Assembly: GCA_937942165.1 (NCBI GenBank)
Contig: CALDFW010000094.1
Coordinates: 1 to 33,165, forward strand
Length of the DNA: 33,165 bases
DNA from: an uncultured bacterium
Lineage (GTDB): Bacteria > Latescibacterota > UBA2968 > UBA8231
Reading direction: 5' to 3'
Below are positions 17,220 through 25,987 of the stretch, piece after piece (position 1 is the stretch's first letter; each line of letters opens with the position of its first letter). A program made the translations under genes and the position numbers. The notes below the pieces were generated by a model, which was not told the DNA's origin, made no database searches, and was given only the letters and a program-made list of their open reading frames with translations.

Positions 17220-18383
17220 GTGAAGATAATTCGCATTGATGTGCATCGCGTGCACGTGCCTATGAGTACGGCGCCGGTCGATCCTACCGCGGCCGTTAAA
17301 GACGGTTACGTGCCGACGGAAGATTTACACAAACACATTATAGAACTGCACACCGATGACGGTTTTGTCGGCCTTGGCGAGACGTGGAAGGGGACGCCGG
17401 ACAGGGCGGTTCGTGCGGCCGCCGAATTTCTCTTGGGTAAAGATCCGACGCGTCTGTCGCTGCAGTATCTCGAACTGCCGCACGATTCAACGGCCGTCAA
17501 CGCTCGCGACCTGGGTGCGATGGTCGCCGTGCGACCGGTCGATCACAACCCCTCTATCCACGCGTTTGAAGTGGCCCTTGCCGATCTGGTGGGCCAAGCT
17601 CACGGCGTGCCGATCCACCAGCTATTGGGCGGTGCCGTGCGCGACCGCGTGCTGGTTCACTACTGGTCGGGACGCCTGCCGCCCGAAGCGCTGGCGCGCG
17701 TGGCGCGCGAGGGACAGCAGCTGGGTTTTGGCGGTATTAAGATTAAATGCGTCTTAGAAGACCCAAACGTCGAGCGCGTTCAGGCCATTTACGAGGCCTG
17801 CGGTCCGGACTTCCGCATCAGCCTCGACCCCAACCAGCGCTTTCGCTCGATAGGAGATACGCTGGCGTTGGCTGAGGCCCTGGCCGACTATTCAATCGAA
17901 GTGTTTGAAGATCCCCTGCCCAAAGACGATTTACGCGCCTACGCCGAGCTGCGCCGACATCTGTCCATTCCACTGGCGCTGCACATGGAGCGTCCCGACG
18001 ATGTGCTAGAGGCCATCCGCCTAGAGGCGGCCGATGTCTTTAATCTGCGCGGGACCATGAGCACGGTGCATCGCCTCGGCTATATGGCCGAGGTGGCAGA
18101 TATGGCTATATGGCGCGGCTCGGGCTTGGACCTAGGCATTCTGGATGCCTCTTATGCGCACGTGTGCGCCGCCACTCCGTCCTGCACGCTGGGCAGTGAT
18201 ATCATCGGCCAGTTTATGCGCGAGGACGACCTGATCATCGAACCACTCACGTACGAAAACGGCCACGTGCTGGTGCCGCAGGGCCCCGGGCTCGGCGTAG
18301 TGCTCGACCGGGACGCGCTGGCCCGCTATGCGGTCGAGCGCGGCGACAGCGGCATGCCAGGTACTTGGTCTTTGAGTGGTTAA
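17220..18383 (+). CDS. Mandelate racemase/muconate lactonizing enzyme family (enolase superfamily) protein
   Basis: GGIKIKC (KxK), ISLDPNQ, EVFEDPLP, GPGLGVVLDRDALARY C-terminus. GTG start. Confidence 0.88.
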   Translation: MKIIRIDVHRVHVPMSTAPVDPTAAVKDGYVPTEDLHKHIIELHTDDGFVGLGETWKGTPDRAVRAAAEFLLGKDPTRLSLQYLELPHDSTAVNARDLGAMVAVRPVDHNPSIHAFEVALADLVGQAHGVPIHQLLGGAVRDRVLVHYWSGRLPPEALARVAREGQQLGFGGIKIKCVLEDPNVERVQAIYEACGPDFRISLDPNQRFRSIGDTLALAEALADYSIEVFEDPLPKDDLRAYAELRRHLSIPLALHMERPDDVLEAIRLEAADVFNLRGTMSTVHRLGYMAEVADMAIWRGSGLDLGILDASYAHVCAATPSCTLGSDIIGQFMREDDLIIEPLTYENGHVLVPQGPGLGVVLDRDALARYAVERGDSGMPGTWSLSG

Positions 18384-19141
18384 GCTCCAAATCCCATAGG
18401 TCCGTTGAATCCGGCGGCTTCTGTGCTCAGACGCACAAAGCCCTCGGCGTACTCACACCCCTTCATCCACGCCGTTGACTGGGCCTCTATGGCGCGGTAG
18501 CGAGCGAGGATGCCGTAGCGATCGGCTAGGCCCGGCTGGGCGTGAAAGCAGTCGAGTGCCTGGCACTTGCGCTCGTAGCTGGGCGATATATCGACAAAGA
18601 GGTTGGGCACGTAGTGGGCGACGGGAGCCGTCCCCAGCGTGGTCTCGTAAAAGAGGACCTGCGGTGCGGGGCAGGGTGGGGAGCCGCCTTCAATGCCGGG
18701 TCGGAAGCAGTAGCGACTGGCCCATATGACGGCTTCGGTGGCGGCGCAGTGGTCGGGATGGAGAATGTCGTCCTTCCAGTGCGTCAATACTAGATTGGGC
18801 TGGCGATGGCGAAAGAGTTCGAGCAGCAGCTGTCGCCGCTCGGGTCCGATTAGCAGCGGGCTGTCGCCAAAGTCCAGACACTCTATTGTGGCCCCTAGCA
18901 CTTGGGCTGCTTGCTCCATCTCTTCGGCGCGCAGGCGCTTGATTTCCTCTATAGACGGCTGCGGTTCTCGTGCCCAGAGAGCCGGTGATTCGCAGCGTTC
19001 TCCGTAGCTGAAGTCGACGATGTGCACGCTGCTACCGGCCTCTGTAAGACGGGCGATGGTGCCGCCGGCCCGCGAACAAAAGTCGGCGGCGTGGGCGCTA
19101 AAAACTAGTACGCGGCGGTCGCCGCTGATGAGGTCGCTCAT
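18380..19141 (-). CDS. PIG-L family protein, 4-oxalomesaconate hydratase (GalB)-like
   Basis: FSAHAADFCSRAGGTIA and FSYGERCESPALW are the GalB-type variants of the PIG-L AHPDDE motif; VLTHWKDDILHPDHCAATEAV supplies downstream His residues. Confidence 0.75.
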   Translation of the reverse strand: MSDLISGDRRVLVFSAHAADFCSRAGGTIARLTEAGSSVHIVDFSYGERCESPALWAREPQPSIEEIKRLRAEEMEQAAQVLGATIECLDFGDSPLLIGPERRQLLLELFRHRQPNLVLTHWKDDILHPDHCAATEAVIWASRYCFRPGIEGGSPPCPAPQVLFYETTLGTAPVAHYVPNLFVDISPSYERKCQALDCFHAQPGLADRYGILARYRAIEAQSTAWMKGCEYAEGFVRLSTEAAGFNGPMGFGA

Positions 19142-19180
19142 GTGTATAATCCCCTAATTTCTGGTTGTAGTAGTGCTGTT

Positions 19181-20527
19181 CTATCGGTAGCGCTCGGGTT
19201 CGCGGTGGCCGCTAAAGGTCGATCGCGGCGTGTCGGCCGGCCAATAGGATCCGTCCATATCTTCTTTCCACGGCGTGCCGCACATATTGGTGAGAATATG
19301 CCACTCGGCTGCGCCGGGTTCGGGGTCGGGATGAAAGAGAAAGCGCTTGAGACCGGCCTGGCGCGAGGCGTCCAGTATCTTATACAGGTCGCGCGCCGTC
19401 ATGGCGTCTCCGGCGTGTGGAGCGCGTCCGGTGGACACCCAGCAGATGGTTTTGTCGGGCCCGATGGCGTCTAGCGCGCGCTGCGTTTCGCCGTAGACGA
19501 CCTGTGAGAAGAACTCGTCGGGAAAGCCCATTTCCATATCGAGCAAGCTGTGCACACCGGGTAGCTCAATGCCGAAGAGCGCGCGCACGACGGCGAGTCC
19601 GTCGGCTTCGCTCAGCGTGGGGTTCCAGTCGAGCAGCCGTTGCACCCAGCGTGCAACCGTGCCGTAGAGGCCGTCAAAGCCGCGGTGCCAGTAGTAGTGT
19701 TTGGGAAAGACGTAGTCAAAGAGCCGGCCCATCTCGACGTAGTCCTGGCAGGTCAATGAAGAAAAGGCCGCCGTGCGCGGGATGCCGCCCAGCTCCACTT
19801 TGCGATTGAGCCCGGGCATCTGTTCGGCGAGGCCTTCTATGTAGCCGAGCGCCAGCTGCCGGCGCGCCCGCAGCCAGTAGATCACGTCCTCGTTGATATC
19901 GAAGAGCTGCATGCCGGCCAGCGTACCGGCAGCGGCTTGGTAGCGCACGGCTGCTGGCGTCAAGCCTTGCAGGCTGGATCTCAGGTGATCGATACCGCGC
20001 TGTAATCGTCCCAAGTCAAAGCCCAGAGCTGTAAAGCGCTCCTCACTGCCAGGTCGAATTTCCAGCAGCTCACCGCCGTGGTGAAAGGCCAGCTCGTAGT
20101 GCTGTTCGCCGGGGCCGTCCTGCACGATGCCGTGTGCTTGGGGCAGGGCGTTCATAGTGTCTTGGATGCGCGCAGCGTAGGATATGACGCCGTGCGGATC
20201 GTCTTCGATGGGCAGGCTGCCGCCGCCGCCGCCGGCGTAAAAAGTCATAATATGCCAACCGCGCGAGGCCGCATCGTCGAGCATTGCCTGAAACTTTTGC
20301 TCTTTTTTGGGATCGCGCGGACCCTCTGCTGGCGGCGCGATGCCGAAGGATTTGTATACCGCTGGATCGGAGTGAAAAGTGGGTAGATTCTCACCGTTTT
20401 CACCTACAAAGCGCAGATAGCCGACAACGATACCGCGCACGCCGCCTGCCTCCCAAGCGTCAAAGGTCCGCTTGTAGTCGTCTAGGTAGCGTTCAAGGGG
20501 GTCGTGCACAAAAATCCAGGCTTCCAT
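19181..20527 (-). CDS. Uncharacterised protein, probable TIM-barrel/glycosidase-like fold
   Basis: Long ORF with strand/helix pattern (WIFVHDP, GGVRGIVVGYLRFVGENG, GWHIMTFYAGGGGG, HYYWHRGFDG, KTICWVSTGRAPHAGDAMTARDL). ATG 20527 with upstream AGGAGAT. Confidence 0.6.
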   Translation of the reverse strand: MEAWIFVHDPLERYLDDYKRTFDAWEAGGVRGIVVGYLRFVGENGENLPTFHSDPAVYKSFGIAPPAEGPRDPKKEQKFQAMLDDAASRGWHIMTFYAGGGGGSLPIEDDPHGVISYAARIQDTMNALPQAHGIVQDGPGEQHYELAFHHGGELLEIRPGSEERFTALGFDLGRLQRGIDHLRSSLQGLTPAAVRYQAAAGTLAGMQLFDINEDVIYWLRARRQLALGYIEGLAEQMPGLNRKVELGGIPRTAAFSSLTCQDYVEMGRLFDYVFPKHYYWHRGFDGLYGTVARWVQRLLDWNPTLSEADGLAVVRALFGIELPGVHSLLDMEMGFPDEFFSQVVYGETQRALDAIGPDKTICWVSTGRAPHAGDAMTARDLYKILDASRQAGLKRFLFHPDPEPGAAEWHILTNMCGTPWKEDMDGSYWPADTPRSTFSGHREPERYR

Positions 20528-20596
20528 ATCGATCTCCTGAGGTTGGTATCTCTCGTGCTTTAGAGGGCGCTCGTGACAGCAAGCATAACGCACGGT

Positions 20597-20619
20597 ACCC
20601 GCGCTATCAATGCGCGGGT
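20597..20619. promoter_or_regulatory. Perfect inverted repeat (possible operator or hairpin) in a divergent intergenic region
   Basis: ACCCGCGC-TATCAAT-GCGCGGGT: 8-bp perfect arms, 7-nt spacer, between divergent starts 20527 (-) and 20750 (+). Confidence 0.4.
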
Positions 20620-20749
20620 GATCACGGTTGGTCTTGGCATCCGGTCAAATCTATATTGTCTCTGCATCTATCGTGCATCCGCGCGGTTGCGCCGCTGCTG
20701 ATTGCGCAGGCGGTTGGCCGAGCACACGTTTCGTATCGGTGGAGAGAGT

Positions 20750-21835
20750 ATGACCGGTGATTCATTTTCTTTGTGGGTTTTTGGCGATGCACACGTCGGA
20801 ACGGACCTAGCCCGCGCTGACCGACGCAGCTTGGCTGATGCCCTACGTACGTCAGAACAGGGCGGTGACGGTGGAGGACCGCCGTTCCATTGGGATATTG
20901 CCATCGACATCGGCGATATGTCGGGCGGACAGGATCTACCCGACGACGAAGAGGGGCGTGAAGTCGTGCGGCAATTTTCCGCTCTGGAAAGACATCGGCG
21001 CGAAGATGTTTACAGTATCTGCGGCAATCACGATCGCAGCGGTCTGTCTGAGCCGCCGGCCTGGTGGTGGCAGAAATGGATTGATCCGATGGGGGCCCAC
21101 ACGGCGTACTCCGGCGTCGACGCCAGCCGCCGTCCCTATCCGACGACCGGGACGTGGGAGCGCTACAGCTTTACCGTCGGCAACGTGCTCTTTTTACTCA
21201 TGAGCGATATCAATGAGCCGTCACAGACGGTTGGACGCGGCACGCTGGGCGGCAATCCGGCCGGCGTAGTGACGGGCGAGACCTTTGCTTGGTGGAAAGA
21301 GCAGGTTGAGACTCACCCCGATCACATCATCGTTTCAGCACATCACTACATGCTTAAGAATACGACCGTGGCCTCTGGAGATTGGGAGGGGGTAAAGCGG
21401 GCTGCCGACGGTCATTGGCAGAGTCACTACCACGGCTATAAGCCGCAGGGTGCGCCGATCGGCGCTTCGTACTTGTACTTTGTAGACAGCCAACCCGATT
21501 CGGGCGCGTTCGAACAGTATTTGGAATCGCATCCCGGTTCGATAGATCTATGGTTGGGTGGTCATACCCACACTCATCCAGATGATACGCACGGTGGCAA
21601 GTCGCACGTAGAAACAAAATGGGGCGGAACGCACTTTATCAACGCGGCCTGCCTGAGTCGCTACCACGGGCCGGAGAACGTGCCCAAGAGCCGTCTCCTC
21701 ACCTTTGTGGAGGGCAGCGATACCGTGCGCGTGCAGTGCTATATGCACAGCGATGAATTTCTTCCGCAGGGCTGGTATGACCGCGTCGAGCGCACGCTTA
21801 AGCTGACCCGTCCTTTTCGCCGAGAGCAACCCTGA
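20750..21835 (+). CDS. Metallophosphoesterase (calcineurin-like)
   Basis: LWVFGDAHVGTD, IDIGDMSGG, SICGNHDRSG, IVSAHHYML, LGGHTHTHPDD: all five metallophosphoesterase motifs. Confidence 0.9.
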   Translation: MTGDSFSLWVFGDAHVGTDLARADRRSLADALRTSEQGGDGGGPPFHWDIAIDIGDMSGGQDLPDDEEGREVVRQFSALERHRREDVYSICGNHDRSGLSEPPAWWWQKWIDPMGAHTAYSGVDASRRPYPTTGTWERYSFTVGNVLFLLMSDINEPSQTVGRGTLGGNPAGVVTGETFAWWKEQVETHPDHIIVSAHHYMLKNTTVASGDWEGVKRAADGHWQSHYHGYKPQGAPIGASYLYFVDSQPDSGAFEQYLESHPGSIDLWLGGHTHTHPDDTHGGKSHVETKWGGTHFINAACLSRYHGPENVPKSRLLTFVEGSDTVRVQCYMHSDEFLPQGWYDRVERTLKLTRPFRREQP

Positions 21836-21850
21836 GAGCATGGTGCTGCG

Positions 21851-22915
21851 ATGTTAGAATCTCCTTTTGTAATGCGGATTCCGCGTGCGGAACTCGTCGA
21901 TTTTTGCACGTACTGTTTGCGCTCTGTGGGCATGCGCAGGGACGATGCCGAACTGACGGCTAAACTACTTGTTGATACCGACGCCCGGGGTATTTACACG
22001 CACGGCACGGCTTCTTTGCGTCGCTACGTGCAGCTCATGCGCGACGGCGGCATCGACCCGCGTGCCGAACCCAGCGTGACGAACGAGGGGTTGGCCTGGG
22101 CGCAAATGGATGCGGGTTTGGCGGTGGGTATGGTGGCCGGTCAGCGGGCCATGGGACAGGCCATTGCCAAAGCTAAGGTTGCTGGCGTCGGGTTGGTGAC
22201 GGTGCAGCGCAGCAACCACTTTGGTGCGGCGTCGGCCTATGCGATGATGGCGCTGGAGCACGGCATGGCTGCGCTAGCGATGAGCAATACGGACGTAGTG
22301 ATGAACTTGCCCGGCGGGCGCGGCCCGCAGTTGGGCAACAATCCACTATCCTACGCGATCCCCGCCGGTGCGTATCCGCCGCTGGTGCTGGACATCGCGA
22401 TGAGCACGGTGGCGGGCGGTAAAGTGCACTCGGCTGCGGCTCAGGGAGAGGAGATCCCAGCCGATTGGTTGACCGACGTCGAGGGCCGCCCCACGACCGA
22501 CCCGGCTCCGTTTGGCCACGGCGGTGCGCTGACGCCCTTTGCTGCGCACAAGGGGTATGGATTGGCCCTGCTCGTCGAGTGCTTTGCCGGCGCGCTAGCG
22601 GGTGCGGCTATGACCCTCGACGTGCTGTCGTGGGCGAACGTGTCGGACGCGCCCTGCGACGAGGGCCATGCCTTTATTGCCATTGATGTGGCGGCCATGA
22701 TGCCCATTGAGCAGTTTAGAGCACGCGTCGACGAACTGATAGAGCGCATGCGCGGTGCGCCCAAAGCTGCTGGCATCGAGCGCATTTACGTGCCGGGCGA
22801 GATGGAGTGGGCGTGCGAAAGAGAAGCCACCCGGCACGGCGTGCCGCTTACGGCTCTAACGGCGGATAGCTTGAAAGGGCTAGCTGCCGACGTCCGCGTC
22901 GATGGGCCTTTTTAA
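21851..22915 (+). CDS. Malate/L-lactate dehydrogenase (Ldh2/YlbC-type) family oxidoreductase
   Basis: DTDARGIYTHGTASLRRYV, VQRSNHFGAASAYAMMALEHGMAALAMSNTDVVMNLPGG, GNNPLSYAIPAG, HKGYGLALLVECFAGALAGA. Start may be ATG 21872. Confidence 0.92.
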   Translation: MLESPFVMRIPRAELVDFCTYCLRSVGMRRDDAELTAKLLVDTDARGIYTHGTASLRRYVQLMRDGGIDPRAEPSVTNEGLAWAQMDAGLAVGMVAGQRAMGQAIAKAKVAGVGLVTVQRSNHFGAASAYAMMALEHGMAALAMSNTDVVMNLPGGRGPQLGNNPLSYAIPAGAYPPLVLDIAMSTVAGGKVHSAAAQGEEIPADWLTDVEGRPTTDPAPFGHGGALTPFAAHKGYGLALLVECFAGALAGAAMTLDVLSWANVSDAPCDEGHAFIAIDVAAMMPIEQFRARVDELIERMRGAPKAAGIERIYVPGEMEWACEREATRHGVPLTALTADSLKGLAADVRVDGPF

Positions 22916-22963
22916 ACGCTAGTGTATACATTCATCGGAAGACTATAACAGGGAGTACTACTT

Positions 22964-23848
22964 ATGGCGATGACTACGATGCGCGACGTGCAGCCCTACG
23001 TCGATTCTATGCCGCTCTTAACCGATCCCCAGGCGCTTCGTCTTCGAGCTAGGCAGGACGGCTGTCTGTTTTTTAGGGGACTGCTGCCTCAGGACGACGT
23101 GCTCGACGTGCGAGGGCAGGTGCTCGACGTCTGCGCGCGGCACGGCTGGCTCGCAGAGGGTAGCGATTTGATGGAGGGCATTGTGCACGCCGACCGCGCG
23201 GTGATCGAGTCGCGCGATCCGCGCTGGCAGGCCTTTTACTGCGACGTGCTCAAACTGCGCGCCTTCCACGCGCTCGCGCTTAACAGAGCGATTATAGATG
23301 CACTGGGCGTGCTTTTTGGCGAAGCGGTCTTACCGCACAGCCGCAATATCTGCCGGGCGATGTTTCCGCAGACGCAGACACATTCTACGCCGCCGCATCA
23401 GGATCACTTTTATATCGGCGGCAGCGACGAGACGTGGACGGCATGGATCCCCTTAGGAGACTGTCCGGCCGAATTGGGCTCGCTTGCCGTGGCCTGTGGC
23501 ATGCACGAGGCAGGTTTTATACGCGACGTGCACGAGGCGCAGGGGGCTGGCGGGAGCGCCGTTGATGTCGGAGAAGAAACCGCGTGGTTTGGCGGCGATT
23601 TCCAATGCGGTGACGTGCTCTTTGTGCACAGTCTGGCCGTTCATCAGGGCCGCGACAACGAGACCGAAGATCGTCTGCGTCTATCGGTGGACTATCGCTA
23701 CCAGCCGCAGAGCCATCCCGTGCGCGCAGACTCGCTGCTGCCGCATATGGGTTGGCAAGATTGGGAAGATATCTATGCGAATTGGGACGCCGATGATCCG
23801 CTGCGCTACTACTGGAAGGCGTGGGATCTAAACGTACGGGAGAGCTAG
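22964..23848 (+). CDS. Phytanoyl-CoA dioxygenase (PhyH) family protein
   Basis: PHQDHFYIGG (HxD), WIPLGDCPAELGSLAVACGMHEAG, LAVHQGRDNETEDRLRLSVDYRY. Paralogous to 8028..9074. Confidence 0.92.
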   Translation: MAMTTMRDVQPYVDSMPLLTDPQALRLRARQDGCLFFRGLLPQDDVLDVRGQVLDVCARHGWLAEGSDLMEGIVHADRAVIESRDPRWQAFYCDVLKLRAFHALALNRAIIDALGVLFGEAVLPHSRNICRAMFPQTQTHSTPPHQDHFYIGGSDETWTAWIPLGDCPAELGSLAVACGMHEAGFIRDVHEAQGAGGSAVDVGEETAWFGGDFQCGDVLFVHSLAVHQGRDNETEDRLRLSVDYRYQPQSHPVRADSLLPHMGWQDWEDIYANWDADDPLRYYWKAWDLNVRES

Positions 23849-25101
23849 TCCCAAACGGGCCAACTGTCCTTCTGCAGCTCCGTCCATATACGCTCAAACG
23901 ATTTGCTGCCGTCGTCTTCCCATTCGCGCAGGCGCACGCCGGGCGCAAAGGATTCGTCGACGCCTTGCTTCATGAGATCCTCAGCCTGCTGCAGGTTGCG
24001 GTAGTAGTGCTGGACGCTACCGGGAAGCTCTACGATGGAGACGTGGCGCGGCCACTGCACGGCTTGGGTTGTTTGGTAGCGCGCAACGGCGTCCTCGTCG
24101 AGTTCGACGCCGAGACCGGGGCCTTCCGGTATGCGCATAAACCCCCGCTGAACGTCCAGCGGCTGCGCGATGAGATCGTCCTCGTACGCGTGGCTGGCCG
24201 TTACGCCCGGCAGCGTTGCGGTATGCATGACGGCGCCCAGCTGACAGGCAAAGGCGCTCGTAATACCGGTGCCGACATACTGTAAGAGAATCGGCGTATT
24301 GGCGGCGGCAAACGCCCACGAGGCCGCCAGGGCGTTGCGGACGTTCTCGTGGCTGCACAGGGCGCCGTCAAAGTCTCCCGCGCGCAGGCCTAGCCACGGC
24401 CCGGATGGCTGGCGCGAAGGACCGTCGAAAATAGTGCTGACGCCGTGCAGATAAAAGGGAATGCGCACCTCGCTGTGCAAGCGTCGCCACCCCTCGATGT
24501 CATAGGCAAAAATGGGCTCCTCGACTCCTTTGACTACCGGTATGTCTTCTAGTGCGCGCAGCACGGGCAGCGCTTTCTCTACGCTGATGAGCGCACCGTT
24601 AAAATCAAACTCAATGCGGAAGTCTTCCGGGGCGACCTGCTGCATGGCTTCGGCCTGTTCGACTACGTCGTAAAACGCACGCGCTTTGCACTTGAGCCCG
24701 CGATAGCCACGTTCGGCCGCGATCTCCACTTCGCGCGCCGAGTCCTCCGGCGACATGCAGGGCATCCACCAGCCCATGCTTACCCACTGTCTGCGCTGCT
24801 GGCCCATCAGCTTCCAAGCCGGCTGACCCAGGTGTTTACCCATTAGGTCGTAGCAGGCCATATCGAGGTTAAATGGCCCCGTGCCCATGACGTGATCAAA
24901 GGGGTCGCTGCCCAAATAGGGCTCTAAGTGCGTCTGTTCAAAGGGTGGCCCAACGCGTTCCCCCAGCCCGATTAAGCCGGTGTCGGTGTGGAATTTGTAC
25001 AGCGTTATATCTTCGGTCATGGCAAAGTGATAAAACGCTTTGCGGATGCGTTCTTCGTAGGGCACGCGGAGCGCAATAGCTTCGATATCGACAATCTTCA
25101 T
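23845..25101 (-). CDS. Mandelate racemase/muconate lactonizing enzyme family (enolase superfamily) protein
   Basis: GLKCKAR (KxK), IEFDFNGAL, KGVEEPIFAYD, GPGLGVELDEDAVARY. Confidence 0.88.
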   Translation of the reverse strand: MKIVDIEAIALRVPYEERIRKAFYHFAMTEDITLYKFHTDTGLIGLGERVGPPFEQTHLEPYLGSDPFDHVMGTGPFNLDMACYDLMGKHLGQPAWKLMGQQRRQWVSMGWWMPCMSPEDSAREVEIAAERGYRGLKCKARAFYDVVEQAEAMQQVAPEDFRIEFDFNGALISVEKALPVLRALEDIPVVKGVEEPIFAYDIEGWRRLHSEVRIPFYLHGVSTIFDGPSRQPSGPWLGLRAGDFDGALCSHENVRNALAASWAFAAANTPILLQYVGTGITSAFACQLGAVMHTATLPGVTASHAYEDDLIAQPLDVQRGFMRIPEGPGLGVELDEDAVARYQTTQAVQWPRHVSIVELPGSVQHYYRNLQQAEDLMKQGVDESFAPGVRLREWEDDGSKSFERIWTELQKDSWPVWD

Positions 25102-25168
25102 GAGGGCCCTCTTGGCAAAAGGGTAGATTGGTTACTGCGTGCAGTATACGCAGCAGAGCGGGCGGACG

Positions 25169-25987
25169 CTACTGGGTCTGACAGTGCGGACAGTAGTACA
25201 GCCGGCGGCTGTTGACGCTGATTTTCTCTATGGTCTCGCCGCATTCGTAACAGCTATCGCCTTGGCGATCAAAGACCCAGTGTCGACTCTGGCCAAAGGT
25301 GCGTCCGGCGCGGCGCAGGGCTCTGTAGCTGTCCAAGTCGTTGGTCACGCCCTGCGTATCGTAGGACTGCCGCGTCAGGACGAGGGTCTGCTGACCCAGA
25401 GCGTGCCGTGCGCTAGCGGAGACGTCTCCCAGCCGGCGCAGGGGATGGACGCGCGCGCAAAATAAGATTTCGCTGCGCAGGTAGTTGCCCAGGCCCGCGA
25501 GAAACCCCTGATCCAGCAGGAGCGAACCGAGCTGGCGACCTTGGAACTGCGGCTCGGCGTAGCGCGTGGCGATGGTCTGGTCTGTCGTCGCCTCGTCGAG
25601 CACGTCCGGTCCTAGCTTGCTGATAAAGGAGTGAGACTCAACGTCTCCCGCGCTGAGCACTTCAATGTCGGAAGCTGAGTAGAGCAGACAGGCGTGTCGA
25701 CGGGTGTGCAGCGCGAGGCGCAGCTGTCGGCCGGTCTGGAGTTCTTCTCCGCGTTCGACTACAAACCAGCGTCCGTAAAGCTGGTTGTGTGAATAGATAG
25801 CCAGGTCTCTCAACTCTGTCAGCAGCGCCTTACCGCGCGGCCGCACCCGTTTGACCTTGCGTCCGCACAGGACCGACTCCCACGGCTTGAGGTGGTCAAA
25901 GGCAAAGAATACCTCGGTCAGCTTTTGCCCAACGAGTGCCGTCGCCAGCGCGTCGGCGATCTGCTTGATTTCAGGTCCCTCCGGCAT
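25169..25987 (-). CDS. nei: Endonuclease VIII (Fpg/Nei family DNA glycosylase)
   Basis: MPEGPEIKQIADAL N-terminus (catalytic Pro2/Glu3), VRPRGKALLTEL, YSHNQLYGRW, LLDQGFLAGLGNYLRSEIL, C-terminal Cys4 zinc finger CYECG...YYCPHCQ. Closely resembles enterobacterial Nei. Confidence 0.93.
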   Translation of the reverse strand: MPEGPEIKQIADALATALVGQKLTEVFFAFDHLKPWESVLCGRKVKRVRPRGKALLTELRDLAIYSHNQLYGRWFVVERGEELQTGRQLRLALHTRRHACLLYSASDIEVLSAGDVESHSFISKLGPDVLDEATTDQTIATRYAEPQFQGRQLGSLLLDQGFLAGLGNYLRSEILFCARVHPLRRLGDVSASARHALGQQTLVLTRQSYDTQGVTNDLDSYRALRRAGRTFGQSRHWVFDRQGDSCYECGETIEKISVNSRRLYYCPHCQTQ

